Assembly (NCBI GenBank): GCA_023383015.1
Contig: JAHDXW010000027.1
Location: 1-56,813, forward strand
DNA length: 56,813 nt
Direction: 5' to 3'
From: Paracoccaceae bacterium
GTDB taxonomy: Bacteria; Pseudomonadota; Alphaproteobacteria; Rhodobacterales; Rhodobacteraceae
The translations under genes and the position numbers were made by a program. Below the pieces are notes generated by a model. That model saw only the letters and a list, made by a program, of their open reading frames with translations. It made no database searches and was not told the origin of the DNA. Shown piece by piece: positions 1 through 8,620 of this stretch (its first letter is position 1; each line of letters opens with the position of its first letter).

Positions 1-21
1 AAAATCCGGCCGCAGCCGGAT
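1..21 (-). terminator. Rho-independent terminator of tRNA-Ser
   Basis: Read on the minus strand there is a 7-bp perfect stem (ATCCGGC / GCCGGAT) with a 4-nt loop, followed directly by a run of T. It lies about 27 bases past the CCA end of the tRNA-Ser gene. This is the clearest intrinsic terminator in the window. The T run may continue past the window edge. Confidence 0.75.
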
Positions 22-47
22 CGGGAGAACGCTTTCGCGAGGGCAAG

Positions 48-137
48 TGGCGGAGAGACAGGGATTCGAACCCTGGGTGGGGTCGCCCCCACAACGGTTT
101 TCGAGACCGCCCCGTTCGACCACTCCGGCACCTCTCC
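48..137 (-). tRNA. tRNA-Ser (anticodon CGA)
   Basis: The minus strand folds as a class II tRNA. It has a 7-bp acceptor stem (GGAGAGG with UCUCUCC, one G-U pair), discriminator G, an encoded CCA, a long variable arm (GTGGGGGCGACCCCAC region), a T arm with GGTTCGAATCC, and the anticodon loop CTCGAAA. The anticodon CGA reads UCG serine codons. The 90-nt length and long variable arm fit tRNA-Ser. It has its own promoter (157..184) and terminator (1..21), so it is probably a monocistronic transcript. Confidence 0.97.
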
Positions 138-156
138 GCACTGGGTGGCGGCGTCC

Positions 157-184
157 GTTTAGAGGCTCTTGCAGCCTTCCGCAA
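157..184 (-). promoter_or_regulatory. Promoter of tRNA-Ser
   Basis: On the minus strand a TTGCGG -35 element is followed after 16 nt by a CTAAAC -10 element, which ends about 20 bases before the mature tRNA 5' end. The same architecture (TTGCGC, 16 nt, CTAAAG) precedes tRNA-Glu at 18432..18459. That agreement supports a housekeeping-sigma tRNA promoter class in this genome. Confidence 0.6.
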
Positions 185-275
185 GGGCCGCCGGTGCCGG
201 GCGGACTGGCGGAAGCGGGCGGGAGACACTATGGCGGTGCGATGACGGACGAATGGACGAGCCGGAGGGGATGAC

Positions 276-1079
276 ATGACCGATCTGTCGGGGAAGACGG
301 CGCTGATCACGGGATCGGTGCAGGGAATCGGGCTGGGCATCGCCGAAGCGATGGCCGTGGCGGGGGCGCGGATCGCGGTGCACGGGCTGGCCGGCGACGC
401 CGAGGCGCAGGAGGTCTGCACCCATCTGAGGGCCCGCGGGGCGGCGGACGCCGCCTTCTTTCCCGGGGATCTGCGCGACAGCGACCGGATCGATGAGTTG
501 ATGGCGGCGGTGGCAGCTTGGGGCGGGGCCGACATCCTGGTCAACAACGCCGGCATCCAGCACACCGCGCCGCTGGCCGAGATGCCGCGCGAGAAATGGG
601 AAGCGATCCTGCAGGTCAACCTCACGGCCGCCTTCCTGACGATGCGGTCGGCGCTGCCGGTGATGGCGGCGCGCGGGTTCGGGCGGGTGATCAACATCGC
701 CTCGGTTCACGGCCTCGTCGCCTCGAGGGACAAGGCGCCCTATGTCGCGGCCAAGTTCGGGCTCGTGGGCCTGAGCAGGGTGGCGGCCCTCGAGTACGCC
801 GCGAAGGGCGATGCCGCGAAGGGCGGCGTGACGGTGAACTGCATCTGCCCCGGCTGGGTCGAGACGGCGCTGATCGAACCCCAGATCGCCGCGCGGGCCG
901 CAGCCCATGGCGGCGATCGGGCGAAGGGCGTGGCCGACCTGCTGTCCGAGAAGCAGCCGTCGCTGCGGATGGCGCGCCCGGCCGAGATCGGCGCCCTCGC
1001 GCTGTGGCTGTGTGCCCCGGCGGCGCACAACCTCACCGGCGCGGCGATCCCGGTCGACGGCGGCTGGACGGCGCAGTAG
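276..1079 (+). CDS. bdhA: 3-hydroxybutyrate dehydrogenase, short-chain dehydrogenase family
   Basis: A 267-residue classical SDR that interconverts D-3-hydroxybutyrate and acetoacetate with NAD, the last step in using poly-3-hydroxybutyrate or ketone bodies; cytoplasmic. Visible are the cofactor motif GSVQGIG (about 13-19), NNAG at 90-93, catalytic Ser143, Tyr156 and Lys160 (YVAAK), and the block VNCICPGWVETALIEPQI characteristic of BdhA rather than FabG. The C-terminus is also family-typical (TGAAIPVDGGWTAQ). The ATG is preceded by a GGAGGGG-type Shine-Dalgarno. It is convergent with the PPC-repeat gene and has no obvious operon partner. Family assignment is strong; substrate is inferred from family. 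Confidence 0.88.
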   Translation: MTDLSGKTALITGSVQGIGLGIAEAMAVAGARIAVHGLAGDAEAQEVCTHLRARGAADAAFFPGDLRDSDRIDELMAAVAAWGGADILVNNAGIQHTAPLAEMPREKWEAILQVNLTAAFLTMRSALPVMAARGFGRVINIASVHGLVASRDKAPYVAAKFGLVGLSRVAALEYAAKGDAAKGGVTVNCICPGWVETALIEPQIAARAAAHGGDRAKGVADLLSEKQPSLRMARPAEIGALALWLCAPAAHNLTGAAIPVDGGWTAQ

Positions 1080-1109
1080 CGCCGTCCTCGTTGCTGCCGC
1101 ACGTCCGGC

Positions 1110-3116
1110 TCAGGGCCGGACGAAGCGGGCCAGGCTGATCTGGCGCAGGTTCATGCGCCCGCTCGCCCGCGGCTCGCCGGTCATCGCGACGAGATAGCGT
1201 CCTGGCGTCAGTTCGCGGTAGAGCGAGGCCGTCCGCGGCAGCCCGCCGCTCTCGCTTTCGCCCAGCCGCACCCCGCCGGCGTCATAGAGGCGCAGGGTGA
1301 AGCCGCCGACGAGGCTCGAGGCGACGATCTGGACCAGCCCGGGCTCGTTCACGTCGAAGGACACCCATTTCGTCCGCGTCTGGCTGAGCCGCTGGGACGT
1401 CAGTTCCGTGGCGAGCACGCCCAGCGATTCGACATCGACGCCGCTGTCGGCCTCGGGGATCATCTCGCCCGCCTCGATCGCCACCCGCCGCAGCGTCGCG
1501 GGGTCCTGCTCGGTCAGCGACAGCTCGTAGCCGCCCGAGCCGCCGTCGCCATAGCTGCGCAGCGTCAGGCAGTAGTCGCCGGGCTGGAGCGCCTCGGTCA
1601 GCCTGCTGTTGGTGCCGCCGGCGTCGGGGTGATCGTCGTTCTCGGCCAGGCGCGCGCCATCGGCGCCATGGAGGGCGAGAACGGTGTCGAATTCACCGCT
1701 GACAGCATCGAACTGCACGGTCACGCCGGCCTCGACCGTCATGGTCCAGTCCTGCCGCGCACCGGGAGCGAGGGCGCCGGGCACCCGCAGTACGCCGACG
1801 CCGGGCCCGACGATGCGGCCGAGCGGCTCGGTCATGCCGGGATCGGAGCAGGCCGCGACGCCGTCGGGCGGCGGCGGGGCATCAACGCTGTCTGTGACCG
1901 CGAGGCTGAAGGCCCCGCCACCGCCGGAATAGCCGGTGACGCGCAGGCAGTACTCGCCGGCGGCAAGTTCGGTCACGACGCGGCTGTCGGTGCCGTCCGG
2001 CCCGTCGTCGTTGCCGTCGACATAGCTGCCGGCGGCGTCCTGGAGCTCGATCATCGTGTCGAAGCCGCCGCTGCGGGCGTCGATCTGGTAGACTGCCTGC
2101 GACAGCACCACGAGGCGCCAGTCGCTGTGGCCACCGGTCGGAACCATTCCCTCGGCGGTGACAGCTCCCATCCCGGGGGCGATGTCGCCGGGAAAGGCGG
2201 AGGTCAGCGCCGGGTCGGCGCAGAAGCCGCCCGCCGGCTCGGGCCCGTCGGCCGCCTCGTCGCTGATCACGAGGTCGAAGGCGCCGCCGTTGCCGCCGTA
2301 GCTCTTGACCCGGAGACAGTAGCTGCCCGCCGCGAGGGTCTGCACGATGCGGCTGTCGGTGCCGCCGCCACCGTCGTCGTCGGAGGCAAGCGCCACGCCC
2401 TGGATGTCGAAGAGGTCGAGCAGCGTGTCGAAGGCGCCGCTGGTGACGCGGAACTCGAGCGTCATCCCGTCGGTCACCTGCAGCGCGAAGTCACGGTGGC
2501 CGCCCTCGGCCAGCGTCCCGCCGAGCGCGAGTTCGCCGATTCCGGGGCCAACGGGCCCGGCGTTCTCGGTCAGGCCCGGGTCGGCGCAGGCGGTGGCGTC
2601 CGGAGGCGGGACGTCCGTGGTGACCGCCAGTGCCTCGGCCTCTTCCCCGGTGGCGAGCGCGAGCGGCACCTCCGTCACGGGGACGATGCCGCTGCCGAAC
2701 AGGCGGACCTGGGCGCAGTAGGTCCCGGCGGCCAGCGTCATGTCGATGAGCGCGTTGCCATTGCCGCCGCTGTCGTCGTCGTTGGTCAGGGCCCCGCCGG
2801 CATCGAACAGCAGCAGCACCGGATCGTCGCTTCCGGCATGCTGGGTGCGCAGCACGACGCGCCCTGGTCCGGCGAGGGTGAACTCGAGCCATGCCGGCTG
2901 ATGGAACCGCAGCGCCGCGGCGAAGGGCTCGGCCGGCACGCGGTCGAGCGGCTGGCGCAGAACATGGGTGTCGGCCAGCGGCTGGCCGCAGGCCCCGGCC
3001 GCGGCCGGGGCGGCCGTCGCCGGCTCGGCGACCTGTCGCAGCTGGGCGGCGGCCGGCGGCACGAAGGCCACGAGTGCCGCGACTGCAGCGGATAGAAGAC
3101 GCGGTAGGGCAGGCAT
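1110..3116 (-). CDS. Secreted pre-peptidase C-terminal (PPC) domain repeat protein
   Basis: A 668-residue exported protein with a signal peptide (basic start, hydrophobic core, cleavage near PAAAQ at about residue 25). The mature part is at least four tandem beta-sandwich units starting near residues 43, 177, 298 and 425. Each opens with Cys-x-(D/Q)P and contains FDT-(L/M)-(L/I/V), an Asp-rich turn such as SDDDGGGGTDS, and a closing LAAGSYCLRV-type strand. A fifth, shorter unit without the Asp-rich turn forms the C-terminus (about 570-668). PPC units normally sit behind secreted peptidases, but no peptidase domain is present here. Likely a periplasmic or outer-surface binding or scaffold protein. 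Its role is unknown. Confidence 0.75.
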   Translation of the reverse strand: MPALPRLLSAAVAALVAFVPPAAAQLRQVAEPATAAPAAAGACGQPLADTHVLRQPLDRVPAEPFAAALRFHQPAWLEFTLAGPGRVVLRTQHAGSDDPVLLLFDAGGALTNDDDSGGNGNALIDMTLAAGTYCAQVRLFGSGIVPVTEVPLALATGEEAEALAVTTDVPPPDATACADPGLTENAGPVGPGIGELALGGTLAEGGHRDFALQVTDGMTLEFRVTSGAFDTLLDLFDIQGVALASDDDGGGGTDSRIVQTLAAGSYCLRVKSYGGNGGAFDLVISDEAADGPEPAGGFCADPALTSAFPGDIAPGMGAVTAEGMVPTGGHSDWRLVVLSQAVYQIDARSGGFDTMIELQDAAGSYVDGNDDGPDGTDSRVVTELAAGEYCLRVTGYSGGGGAFSLAVTDSVDAPPPPDGVAACSDPGMTEPLGRIVGPGVGVLRVPGALAPGARQDWTMTVEAGVTVQFDAVSGEFDTVLALHGADGARLAENDDHPDAGGTNSRLTEALQPGDYCLTLRSYGDGGSGGYELSLTEQDPATLRRVAIEAGEMIPEADSGVDVESLGVLATELTSQRLSQTRTKWVSFDVNEPGLVQIVASSLVGGFTLRLYDAGGVRLGESESGGLPRTASLYRELTPGRYLVAMTGEPRASGRMNLRQISLARFVRP

Positions 3117-3166
3117 GATTGGGCACTCCGAGGGCGCGGGCCACGAGAGCCGGCGATGTCAGAGTC

Positions 3167-3245
3167 GCCCATTCGCGCCTGTCGGGCAAGAGCCGCGGTT
3201 GCCCCGGACCGGCGGAGTGGCGGTTGCCAGCCGGCACGAATGGGC
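3167..3245. repeat. Wide-spaced inverted repeat in the PPC-protein / glcD intergenic region
   Basis: GCCCATTCG at 3167..3175 and its exact complement CGAATGGGC at 3237..3245 flank 61 bases. Between them GCGGTTGCC occurs twice (3195..3203 and 3220..3228), 25 bases apart. The elements sit in the divergent intergenic region between the PPC-repeat gene and glcD. They could be paired operator half-sites or a stem at the 5' end of the glcD message. Function is inferred. Confidence 0.35.
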
Positions 3246-3290
3246 CTAGCTTCGCGAAAGGGCGATGCACACGGATCGGGAGGGCCGCCG

Positions 3291-4724
3291 ATGGATATGC
3301 CGCGGCCGGATGATGGTCTCATCGCCCGGCGCGACCGGATCGTGGCGAGGCTGCGCGCCGTTCTTCCCGCAGATGCCGTCATCGACGCGCCGGTTGAGAC
3401 GCGCGCCTACGAATGCGACGGCTTCACCGCCTACCGCTGCCCGCCCCTCGCGGTGGTGCTGCCGCGATCGACCGGCGAGGTCGCCGCGGCGCTGCGCGTC
3501 TGCCATGAGGAGGGCGTGCCGGTGGTCCCGCGGGGCGCGGGCACCTCGCTGTCGGGCGGCGCGCTGCCGACGGCGGATTCGGTCGTCCTCGGCGTGGCAC
3601 GGATGAACGCTGTGCTCGAGATGGACACTGCCGACCGCTTCATCCGCGTCCAGACCGGGCGGACCAACCTGTCGGTCAGCACGGCGGTCGAGGATGCGGG
3701 GTTCTTCTACGCCCCCGACCCATCGAGTCAGCTTGCCTGCGCCATCGCCGGCAACATCGCGATGAACTCGGGCGGCGCCCACTGCCTGAAATACGGTGTG
3801 ACGACGAACAACCTGCTCGGGTTGACGATGGTGCTGATGGACGGGACCGTGGTCGTGCTCGGCGGGGCGCATCTGGACGCGCCGGGGATCGACCTCTTGG
3901 GCGTGGTCTGCGGCTCGGAAGGCCAGCTCGGCGTGGTCACCGAGGCGGTGCTGCGCATCCTGCCCAGGCCGGAGGGCGCGCGGCCGGTCCTGATCGCCTT
4001 CGCCACTGCCCAGGCGGCCGGTGCCTGCGTGGCCGACATCATCCGCGCCGGCGTACTGCCGGTGGCGATCGAGTTCATGGACCGGCCCTGCATCCGCGCC
4101 TGCGAGGCTCATGCCAAGGCCGGCTATCCCGATTGCGAGGCGCTGCTGATCGTCGAGGTCGAGGGTGCCGAGGCCGAGATCGCCCACCAGCTCGGACTGA
4201 TCGCGGCGATCGCCCGCCGCCACGCGCCGCTCGAGATCCGCGAAAGCCGCTCGGCCGAAGAGAGCGCGCGCATCTGGCTCGGGCGCAAGTCGGCCTTCGG
4301 GGCCATGGGGCGGATCAACGACTACATCTGCCTGGACGGCACAATCCCGGTGTCGGAACTGCCGGGCGTGCTGGCCGCCGTCGGCGAGCTTTCGGCGCGC
4401 TTCGGGCTTGAGGTGGCCAACGTCTTCCACGCTGGTGACGGCAACATGCACCCGCTCATCCTGTTCGACGCCAACGCCCCGGGCGAGCTTGCCCGGGCCG
4501 AGGCTCTGGGGGCGGAGATCCTGAAGCTCTGTGTCGCTGCGGGCGGCTGCCTGACGGGCGAGCACGGGGTGGGAGTGGAGAAGCGCGACCTGATGGGCGT
4601 GCAGTTCACGCCCGAGGATCTCGAGGCGCAGATGCGCGTCAAGGACGCGTTCGATCCCAATTGGCTGCTCAACCCCGCCAAGGTATTTCCCCTTCACCTC
4701 TCGGCTGGTCGGCGGGCGGCATGA
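3291..4724 (+). CDS. glcD: Glycolate oxidase subunit GlcD (FAD-linked)
   Basis: The catalytic FAD subunit of glycolate oxidase, which oxidises glycolate (and D-lactate) to glyoxylate and passes electrons through GlcF to the respiratory chain. From the ATG at 3291 (GGGAGG Shine-Dalgarno about 8 bases upstream) it has 477 residues, the usual size. The PCMH-type FAD-binding motif RGAGTSLSGG is at 81-90, and the C-terminal FAD-oxidase domain ends with GEHGVGVEKR near 423-432. An upstream in-frame start at 3156 would add an unconserved extension and is rejected. The stop overlaps by four bases an ATGA in another frame. glcE starts 58 bases downstream. Confidence 0.94.
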   Translation: MDMPRPDDGLIARRDRIVARLRAVLPADAVIDAPVETRAYECDGFTAYRCPPLAVVLPRSTGEVAAALRVCHEEGVPVVPRGAGTSLSGGALPTADSVVLGVARMNAVLEMDTADRFIRVQTGRTNLSVSTAVEDAGFFYAPDPSSQLACAIAGNIAMNSGGAHCLKYGVTTNNLLGLTMVLMDGTVVVLGGAHLDAPGIDLLGVVCGSEGQLGVVTEAVLRILPRPEGARPVLIAFATAQAAGACVADIIRAGVLPVAIEFMDRPCIRACEAHAKAGYPDCEALLIVEVEGAEAEIAHQLGLIAAIARRHAPLEIRESRSAEESARIWLGRKSAFGAMGRINDYICLDGTIPVSELPGVLAAVGELSARFGLEVANVFHAGDGNMHPLILFDANAPGELARAEALGAEILKLCVAAGGCLTGEHGVGVEKRDLMGVQFTPEDLEAQMRVKDAFDPNWLLNPAKVFPLHLSAGRRAA

Positions 4725-4782
4725 GCCTCGGCACCGCATCGGGCCACGCACCCGCAGGCCGCATCGCATCCGGGAGCAGGCC

Positions 4783-5895
4783 GTGATCCGGCCCGCGAGC
4801 GAAGCCGAGGTGGCCGAGGCGGTGCGGGCGGCGCGCGGTCCTCTTGCCGTGCAGGGCGGGGGAACCCGTGGACCGGCCGGGGCGGGCACCCCGCTGAGCA
4901 CCTCGGCGTTGTCCGGAGTGGTGCTGCATGAACCGGCGGCCCTGACGCTTGTCGTTCGCGCCGGGACGCCGGTAGCCGAGGTCGAGCGGCTGCTGGCCGC
5001 CGAAGGCCAGCGCCTGCCGTTCGAGCCGATGGACCACCGCCCGCTTCTCGGCACCGCAGGGACACCCACGATCGGCGGCGTGGCGGCTGCCAACGTCTCG
5101 GGCCCCCGCCGCATCCAGGCCGGGGCGGCCCGCGACGCCATGCTGGGGGTCCGCTTCGTCGACGGAAGCGGCACGGTCGTGGCGAACGGCGGGCGGGTGA
5201 TGAAGAACGTCACCGGCTATGACCTCGTGAAGCTGCTGGCCGGCAGCCGCGGCGGCCTCGGCATCTTGACCGAGATCGCGCTGAAGGTGCTGCCCGTGCC
5301 CGAGGCGGCGGCGACGCTGTGCCTGCCGGGGCTCGAGCCAGCGCGCGCGGTCGCGGCGATGGCGGCGGCCCTCGGCACGCCCTGGGAGGTGACCGCGGCT
5401 GCCCACGACCCCGGGCCGTCTCCGCGGACGTGGCTGCGCATCGAGGGCTTTGCGCAATCGGTCGCCTACCGCGCCGGACGGCTTGCAGCGGCGCTTGCCC
5501 CATTCGGTGTAGCCGAGGTCGAGACGAACGCCGCCAGCGTCACCGCCCAATGGCAGGCAATCCGCGATGTCACTTGCCTCGCCGGCCGAGCAGGCGATGT
5601 CTGGAGGGTGTCGGTGCGCCCGTCGGAGGCCGCGGGCCTGCTGGCCCGCGCCAGGGCGCAGGCGGCCCTGATGGACTGGGGCGGCGGGCTTGTGTGGCTG
5701 CTTTCGCCCGCGGGCGAAGACATGCGCTCCCGCCTCGGCTGCTTCGACGGCCACGCCACGCTGGTGCGCGCCGCGCCCGCGACGCATGCCCGCCTCGGCA
5801 CATTGCATCCTGCGCCGCCGCCGGTCGCGGCGCTGGCGGCCGCACTGCGGGCCCGCTTCGACCCGCGCGGCATCCTGGGCGGGGGGTGGGCGTGA
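4783..5895 (+). CDS. glcE: Glycolate oxidase subunit GlcE (FAD-binding)
   Basis: The second FAD-binding subunit of the GlcDEF complex, 370 residues with a GTG start preceded by GGGAGCAGG. The PCMH FAD motif LAVQGGGTRGPAG lies at about 21-33, and the signature NVTGYDLVKLLAGSRGGLG at about 143-161 is typical of GlcE. It lacks the long C-terminal FAD-oxidase domain of GlcD, as expected. The stop overlaps the GTG start of the next small membrane-protein gene (GTGA), so the two are translationally coupled. Confidence 0.93.
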   Translation: MIRPASEAEVAEAVRAARGPLAVQGGGTRGPAGAGTPLSTSALSGVVLHEPAALTLVVRAGTPVAEVERLLAAEGQRLPFEPMDHRPLLGTAGTPTIGGVAAANVSGPRRIQAGAARDAMLGVRFVDGSGTVVANGGRVMKNVTGYDLVKLLAGSRGGLGILTEIALKVLPVPEAAATLCLPGLEPARAVAAMAAALGTPWEVTAAAHDPGPSPRTWLRIEGFAQSVAYRAGRLAAALAPFGVAEVETNAASVTAQWQAIRDVTCLAGRAGDVWRVSVRPSEAAGLLARARAQAALMDWGGGLVWLLSPAGEDMRSRLGCFDGHATLVRAAPATHARLGTLHPAPPPVAALAAALRARFDPRGILGGGWA

Positions 5896-6230
5896 GCGAC
5901 GGCTTCCTGATCGCCGTGCTGATCGGCCTCGGTGCGCCGGCGGTCACCTTCGTGTCGCTCGCGGCGCTGCCGTCGGGCACGGCGACGCGCATCGGCCTGG
6001 CCGCCGCCGCGCTGGTGATCGGGGCGATCGGGTTGTTCGCCCTGCCCGAGCAGGAACAGGGGGCGCGCATCATCGCCCTCCTCTTCACCGGCGCGGTGGG
6101 CCTTGCCGCGTTGGTGCAGGCGCTGCGGGCGGTGCTGCCGGTCGACCGGCCGCGCTGGGTCTACCCCGCCATCGTCGGCCTTGCGCTCGCCGGCGGAATC
6201 CGCGTCATGACCAGGATGCTGATCGGCTGA
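5892..6230 (+). CDS. Small four-helix membrane protein inside the glc operon
   Basis: A 112-residue very hydrophobic protein with GTG start overlapping the glcE stop by four bases and ending one base before glcF begins. Four predicted membrane segments lie near residues 5-26, 33-51, 58-80 and 89-107, with short polar loops (PEQEQGAR, VDRPRW). I recognise no enzyme motif. Its position, sandwiched without gap between two subunits of a membrane-associated flavin/iron-sulfur oxidase, suggests a membrane anchor, quinone-site helper or substrate/product carrier for GlcDEF. That is inference from context. It lies in the same frame as a longer, unsupported frame starting at 5319. Confidence 0.72.
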   Translation: MSDGFLIAVLIGLGAPAVTFVSLAALPSGTATRIGLAAAALVIGAIGLFALPEQEQGARIIALLFTGAVGLAALVQALRAVLPVDRPRWVYPAIVGLALAGGIRVMTRMLIG

Positions 6231-6231
6231 G

Positions 6232-7515
6232 ATGCAGACGAGTTTCACCCCAGACCAGCTTCGCGACGCCGCGACCGCGCGATCCAACGCCATACTGCGG
6301 GCGTGCGTGCACTGCGGCATGTGCACCGCAACCTGCCCGACCTACCAGATCCTCGGCGACGAGCTCGACAGCCCCCGTGGCCGCATCTACCTGATCAAGG
6401 AGATGCTCGAGCGCGGCGGGCCGCCCGATCCGGCGACGGTGCGGCACGTCGATCGCTGCCTCTCCTGTCTGGCCTGCATGACGACCTGCCCGTCGGGGGT
6501 GCACTACATGCATCTCGTCGACCACGCGCGGGAATACATCGAGCGCCACCATCGCCGCCCTCCCGTCGAACGCGCGCTGCGCTGGACGCTGGCGCGCATC
6601 CTTCCCTACCCAACGCGCTTTCGCCTTGCGCTGCTGGCGGCACGGCTCGGCCGGCCGTTCCGGGCACTTGTTCCCGATGCCCGGCTCAGGGCGATGCTCG
6701 ACATGGCGCCGAGGACGATCCCCCCGGTCAGCCGCAACGACGACCCCCAGAGCTTTGCCGCCGCCGGCACGCGGAAGATGCGCGTGGCGCTGATGACCGG
6801 TTGCGCCCAGCGCGCGCTGAACACCGACATCAACGACGCCACGATCCGGCTGCTCACCCGGCTCGGGGCCGAGGTCGTGGTCGCCGAGGGGATCGGCTGC
6901 TGCGGTGCCCTTGCCCATCACATGGGCCGGACCGGCGACAGCCACGCCGCCGCCGCCGCCAACATCCGCGCCTTCGCCCGCGAGATGGCCGGGCCGGGAC
7001 TGGACGCGGTGGTGATCAACACCTCGGGCTGCGGCACGACGGTGAAGGACTACGGCCACATGTTCGCGGGCCATCCCCTTGCCGCCGAGGCCGCCGCCGT
7101 TGCCGCCATCGCCCGGGACGTCACCGAGGTGGTCCAGTCGCTGGGCCTGCCGGAGGGGGCGGACAGGGGACTGACGGTGGCCTACCATGCCGCCTGCTCA
7201 CTGCAGCACGGCCAGAAGATCAGGACGCTGCCCAAGGATCTGCTCCGCCGCGCCGGCTTCCGCGTCGTCGAGCCCGCCGATTCCCATCTGTGCTGCGGTT
7301 CGGCGGGCACATACAACCTGATGCAGCCAACCCTTTCAGCCGAACTGCGACGGCGGAAGGTCGCGACGATCGAGGCCCGCGGCCCCGACCTCGTCGCCGC
7401 GGGGAACCTCGGCTGCATGATCCAGATCGGCACCGGCACCGCGCTGCCGGTGGTGCACACGGTCGAGCTGCTCGACTGGGCCACCGGGGGGCCCAGACCG
7501 CCGGCGCTCGCCTGA
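6232..7515 (+). CDS. glcF: Glycolate oxidase iron-sulfur subunit GlcF
   Basis: A 427-residue electron-transfer subunit. There are two ferredoxin-like [4Fe-4S] motifs: Cys25-x2-Cys28-x2-Cys31-x3-Cys35-Pro and Cys76-x2-Cys79-x2-Cys82-x3-Cys86-Pro. They are followed by two CCG-domain motifs (GCCGALAHH and CCGSAGTYN) of the kind that bind non-cubane clusters in heterodisulfide reductase-like proteins. It passes electrons from GlcD/E to quinone. It starts one base after the small membrane-protein gene. The set glcD-glcE-orf-glcF is a complete operon; no regulator gene is attached. Confidence 0.95.
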   Translation: MQTSFTPDQLRDAATARSNAILRACVHCGMCTATCPTYQILGDELDSPRGRIYLIKEMLERGGPPDPATVRHVDRCLSCLACMTTCPSGVHYMHLVDHAREYIERHHRRPPVERALRWTLARILPYPTRFRLALLAARLGRPFRALVPDARLRAMLDMAPRTIPPVSRNDDPQSFAAAGTRKMRVALMTGCAQRALNTDINDATIRLLTRLGAEVVVAEGIGCCGALAHHMGRTGDSHAAAAANIRAFAREMAGPGLDAVVINTSGCGTTVKDYGHMFAGHPLAAEAAAVAAIARDVTEVVQSLGLPEGADRGLTVAYHAACSLQHGQKIRTLPKDLLRRAGFRVVEPADSHLCCGSAGTYNLMQPTLSAELRRRKVATIEARGPDLVAAGNLGCMIQIGTGTALPVVHTVELLDWATGGPRPPALA

Positions 7516-7582
7516 TTGTCTTCAAAGTTTCGCCCGACGAGGCGGGCAGCTTCGCGCCGGATGCCCTGGACGGAGGCCGCCG

Positions 7583-8389
7583 ATGCGCCGCACCCTGATC
7601 GCCCTTGCCCTGACGCTCTCGGCCGCGGCGGCCGCCCAGGCGCAGGACAGCCCCCTGCGGGCCCTCGCGACCAGCAACGACGGGCGCGGCTGGATGGCCG
7701 TGGGACGGATCGACATCGGCGGGCGGGGCTTCTGCACCGGGACGCTGATCACCCCCGACCTGGTGCTGACCGCCGCCCACTGCCTCTATGACCGCGACAG
7801 CGGCGCCCGCCTGCCCGACCAGGCGATGACCTTCCTCGCCGGCCTGCGCAGCGGCCGGGCCGAGGCCTACCGCGCGGTGCGCCGTGCCGTCGTTCACCCC
7901 GACTATCTGCCCGCCGCCGGGCGCGACATGGACCGCGTCGGCAGCGACCTTGCCCTTCTGGAGCTTGACCAGCCCATCCGCCTGCCTTCGGTGCGCCCCT
8001 TCGGGCTTGGTAGCGAGCCGCGCCGCGGCGCCGCCGTCGGCGTCGTCTCCTACGGCAAGGACCGCGAGGAGACCCCTTCCCTGCAGGAGGAATGCCGCGT
8101 GCTCGGCCACCAGCAGGGGGTGCTGATCCTGTCCTGCGCGGTGGAGTTCGGCTCCTCGGGTGCGCCGGTCTTCGTCACCGAGGACGGCGAGGCGCGGATC
8201 GTCTCGGTGGTGTCGGCAAAGGCGGAGATGGGGGAGCGCCCGGTCGCGCTGGGCGTGGCGCTCGGCGACGAGGTTCTGCGCCTGCGCCGCCTGCTCGAGG
8301 CCGGGCCCGCCGGCCGCCGCAACCTGCCGCAGGTCGCGTCCGGGGCCCGCGACGGCACATCCGCCGGGGCCAAGTTCGTCCGTCCCTAG
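7583..8389 (+). CDS. Secreted trypsin-like serine protease (S1 family)
   Basis: A 268-residue protein with a signal peptide (about 1-20, ends AQAQ). The chymotrypsin-fold catalytic triad is intact: His66 in LTAAHC, Asp122 in SDLALLEL, and Ser192 in EFGSSGAPV. The S1 pocket segment and C-terminal strand (ARIVSVVSAK) are present. It is shorter than eukaryotic trypsins and resembles the V8-like/glutamyl-endopeptidase branch common in alphaproteobacteria. It starts 67 bases after glcF on the same strand, but the gap and the unrelated role suggest an independent unit. Substrate cannot be read from sequence. Confidence 0.85.
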   Translation: MRRTLIALALTLSAAAAAQAQDSPLRALATSNDGRGWMAVGRIDIGGRGFCTGTLITPDLVLTAAHCLYDRDSGARLPDQAMTFLAGLRSGRAEAYRAVRRAVVHPDYLPAAGRDMDRVGSDLALLELDQPIRLPSVRPFGLGSEPRRGAAVGVVSYGKDREETPSLQEECRVLGHQQGVLILSCAVEFGSSGAPVFVTEDGEARIVSVVSAKAEMGERPVALGVALGDEVLRLRRLLEAGPAGRRNLPQVASGARDGTSAGAKFVRP

Positions 8390-8493
8390 GGGATGCGGGG
8401 CGGCCTGCGGGCACCGCTCGCCCGGCCGATGCCCCGTCGGGCAGACGGCGCCAATGCCGACCCACAGGCCTGCCGGGGACCCGCGGCCTCCCC

Positions 8494-8520
8494 CTTGAAC
8501 GGGCGCGGGCGGCTTCCTAG
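8494..8520 (+). promoter_or_regulatory. Possible heat-shock (RpoH) promoter of hsp20
   Basis: CTTGAA at 8494..8499 is followed after 13 bases by CTTCCTAG, about 100 bases upstream of the Hsp20 start. CTTGAA matches the RpoH -35 element; the -10 match is weak. Suggested because small heat-shock genes are commonly RpoH-driven. Confidence 0.3.
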
Positions 8521-8620
8521 CTGACTTCCTGTCCGGGTGCCCGCGAAGGGGCCCGGCAGAGGAAACCGGGGCCGGTCCCTGCCGGGAGGGCCCCACTGAC
8601 ATCGCTCGCTGGAGGATGAC

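Noticed and set aside
3246-5213. Long minus-strand open frame opposite glcD and glcE (655 codons).
   Set aside because: Arg/Ala/His-rich mirror translation of two well-supported genes, no domain; typical of GC-rich antisense frames.
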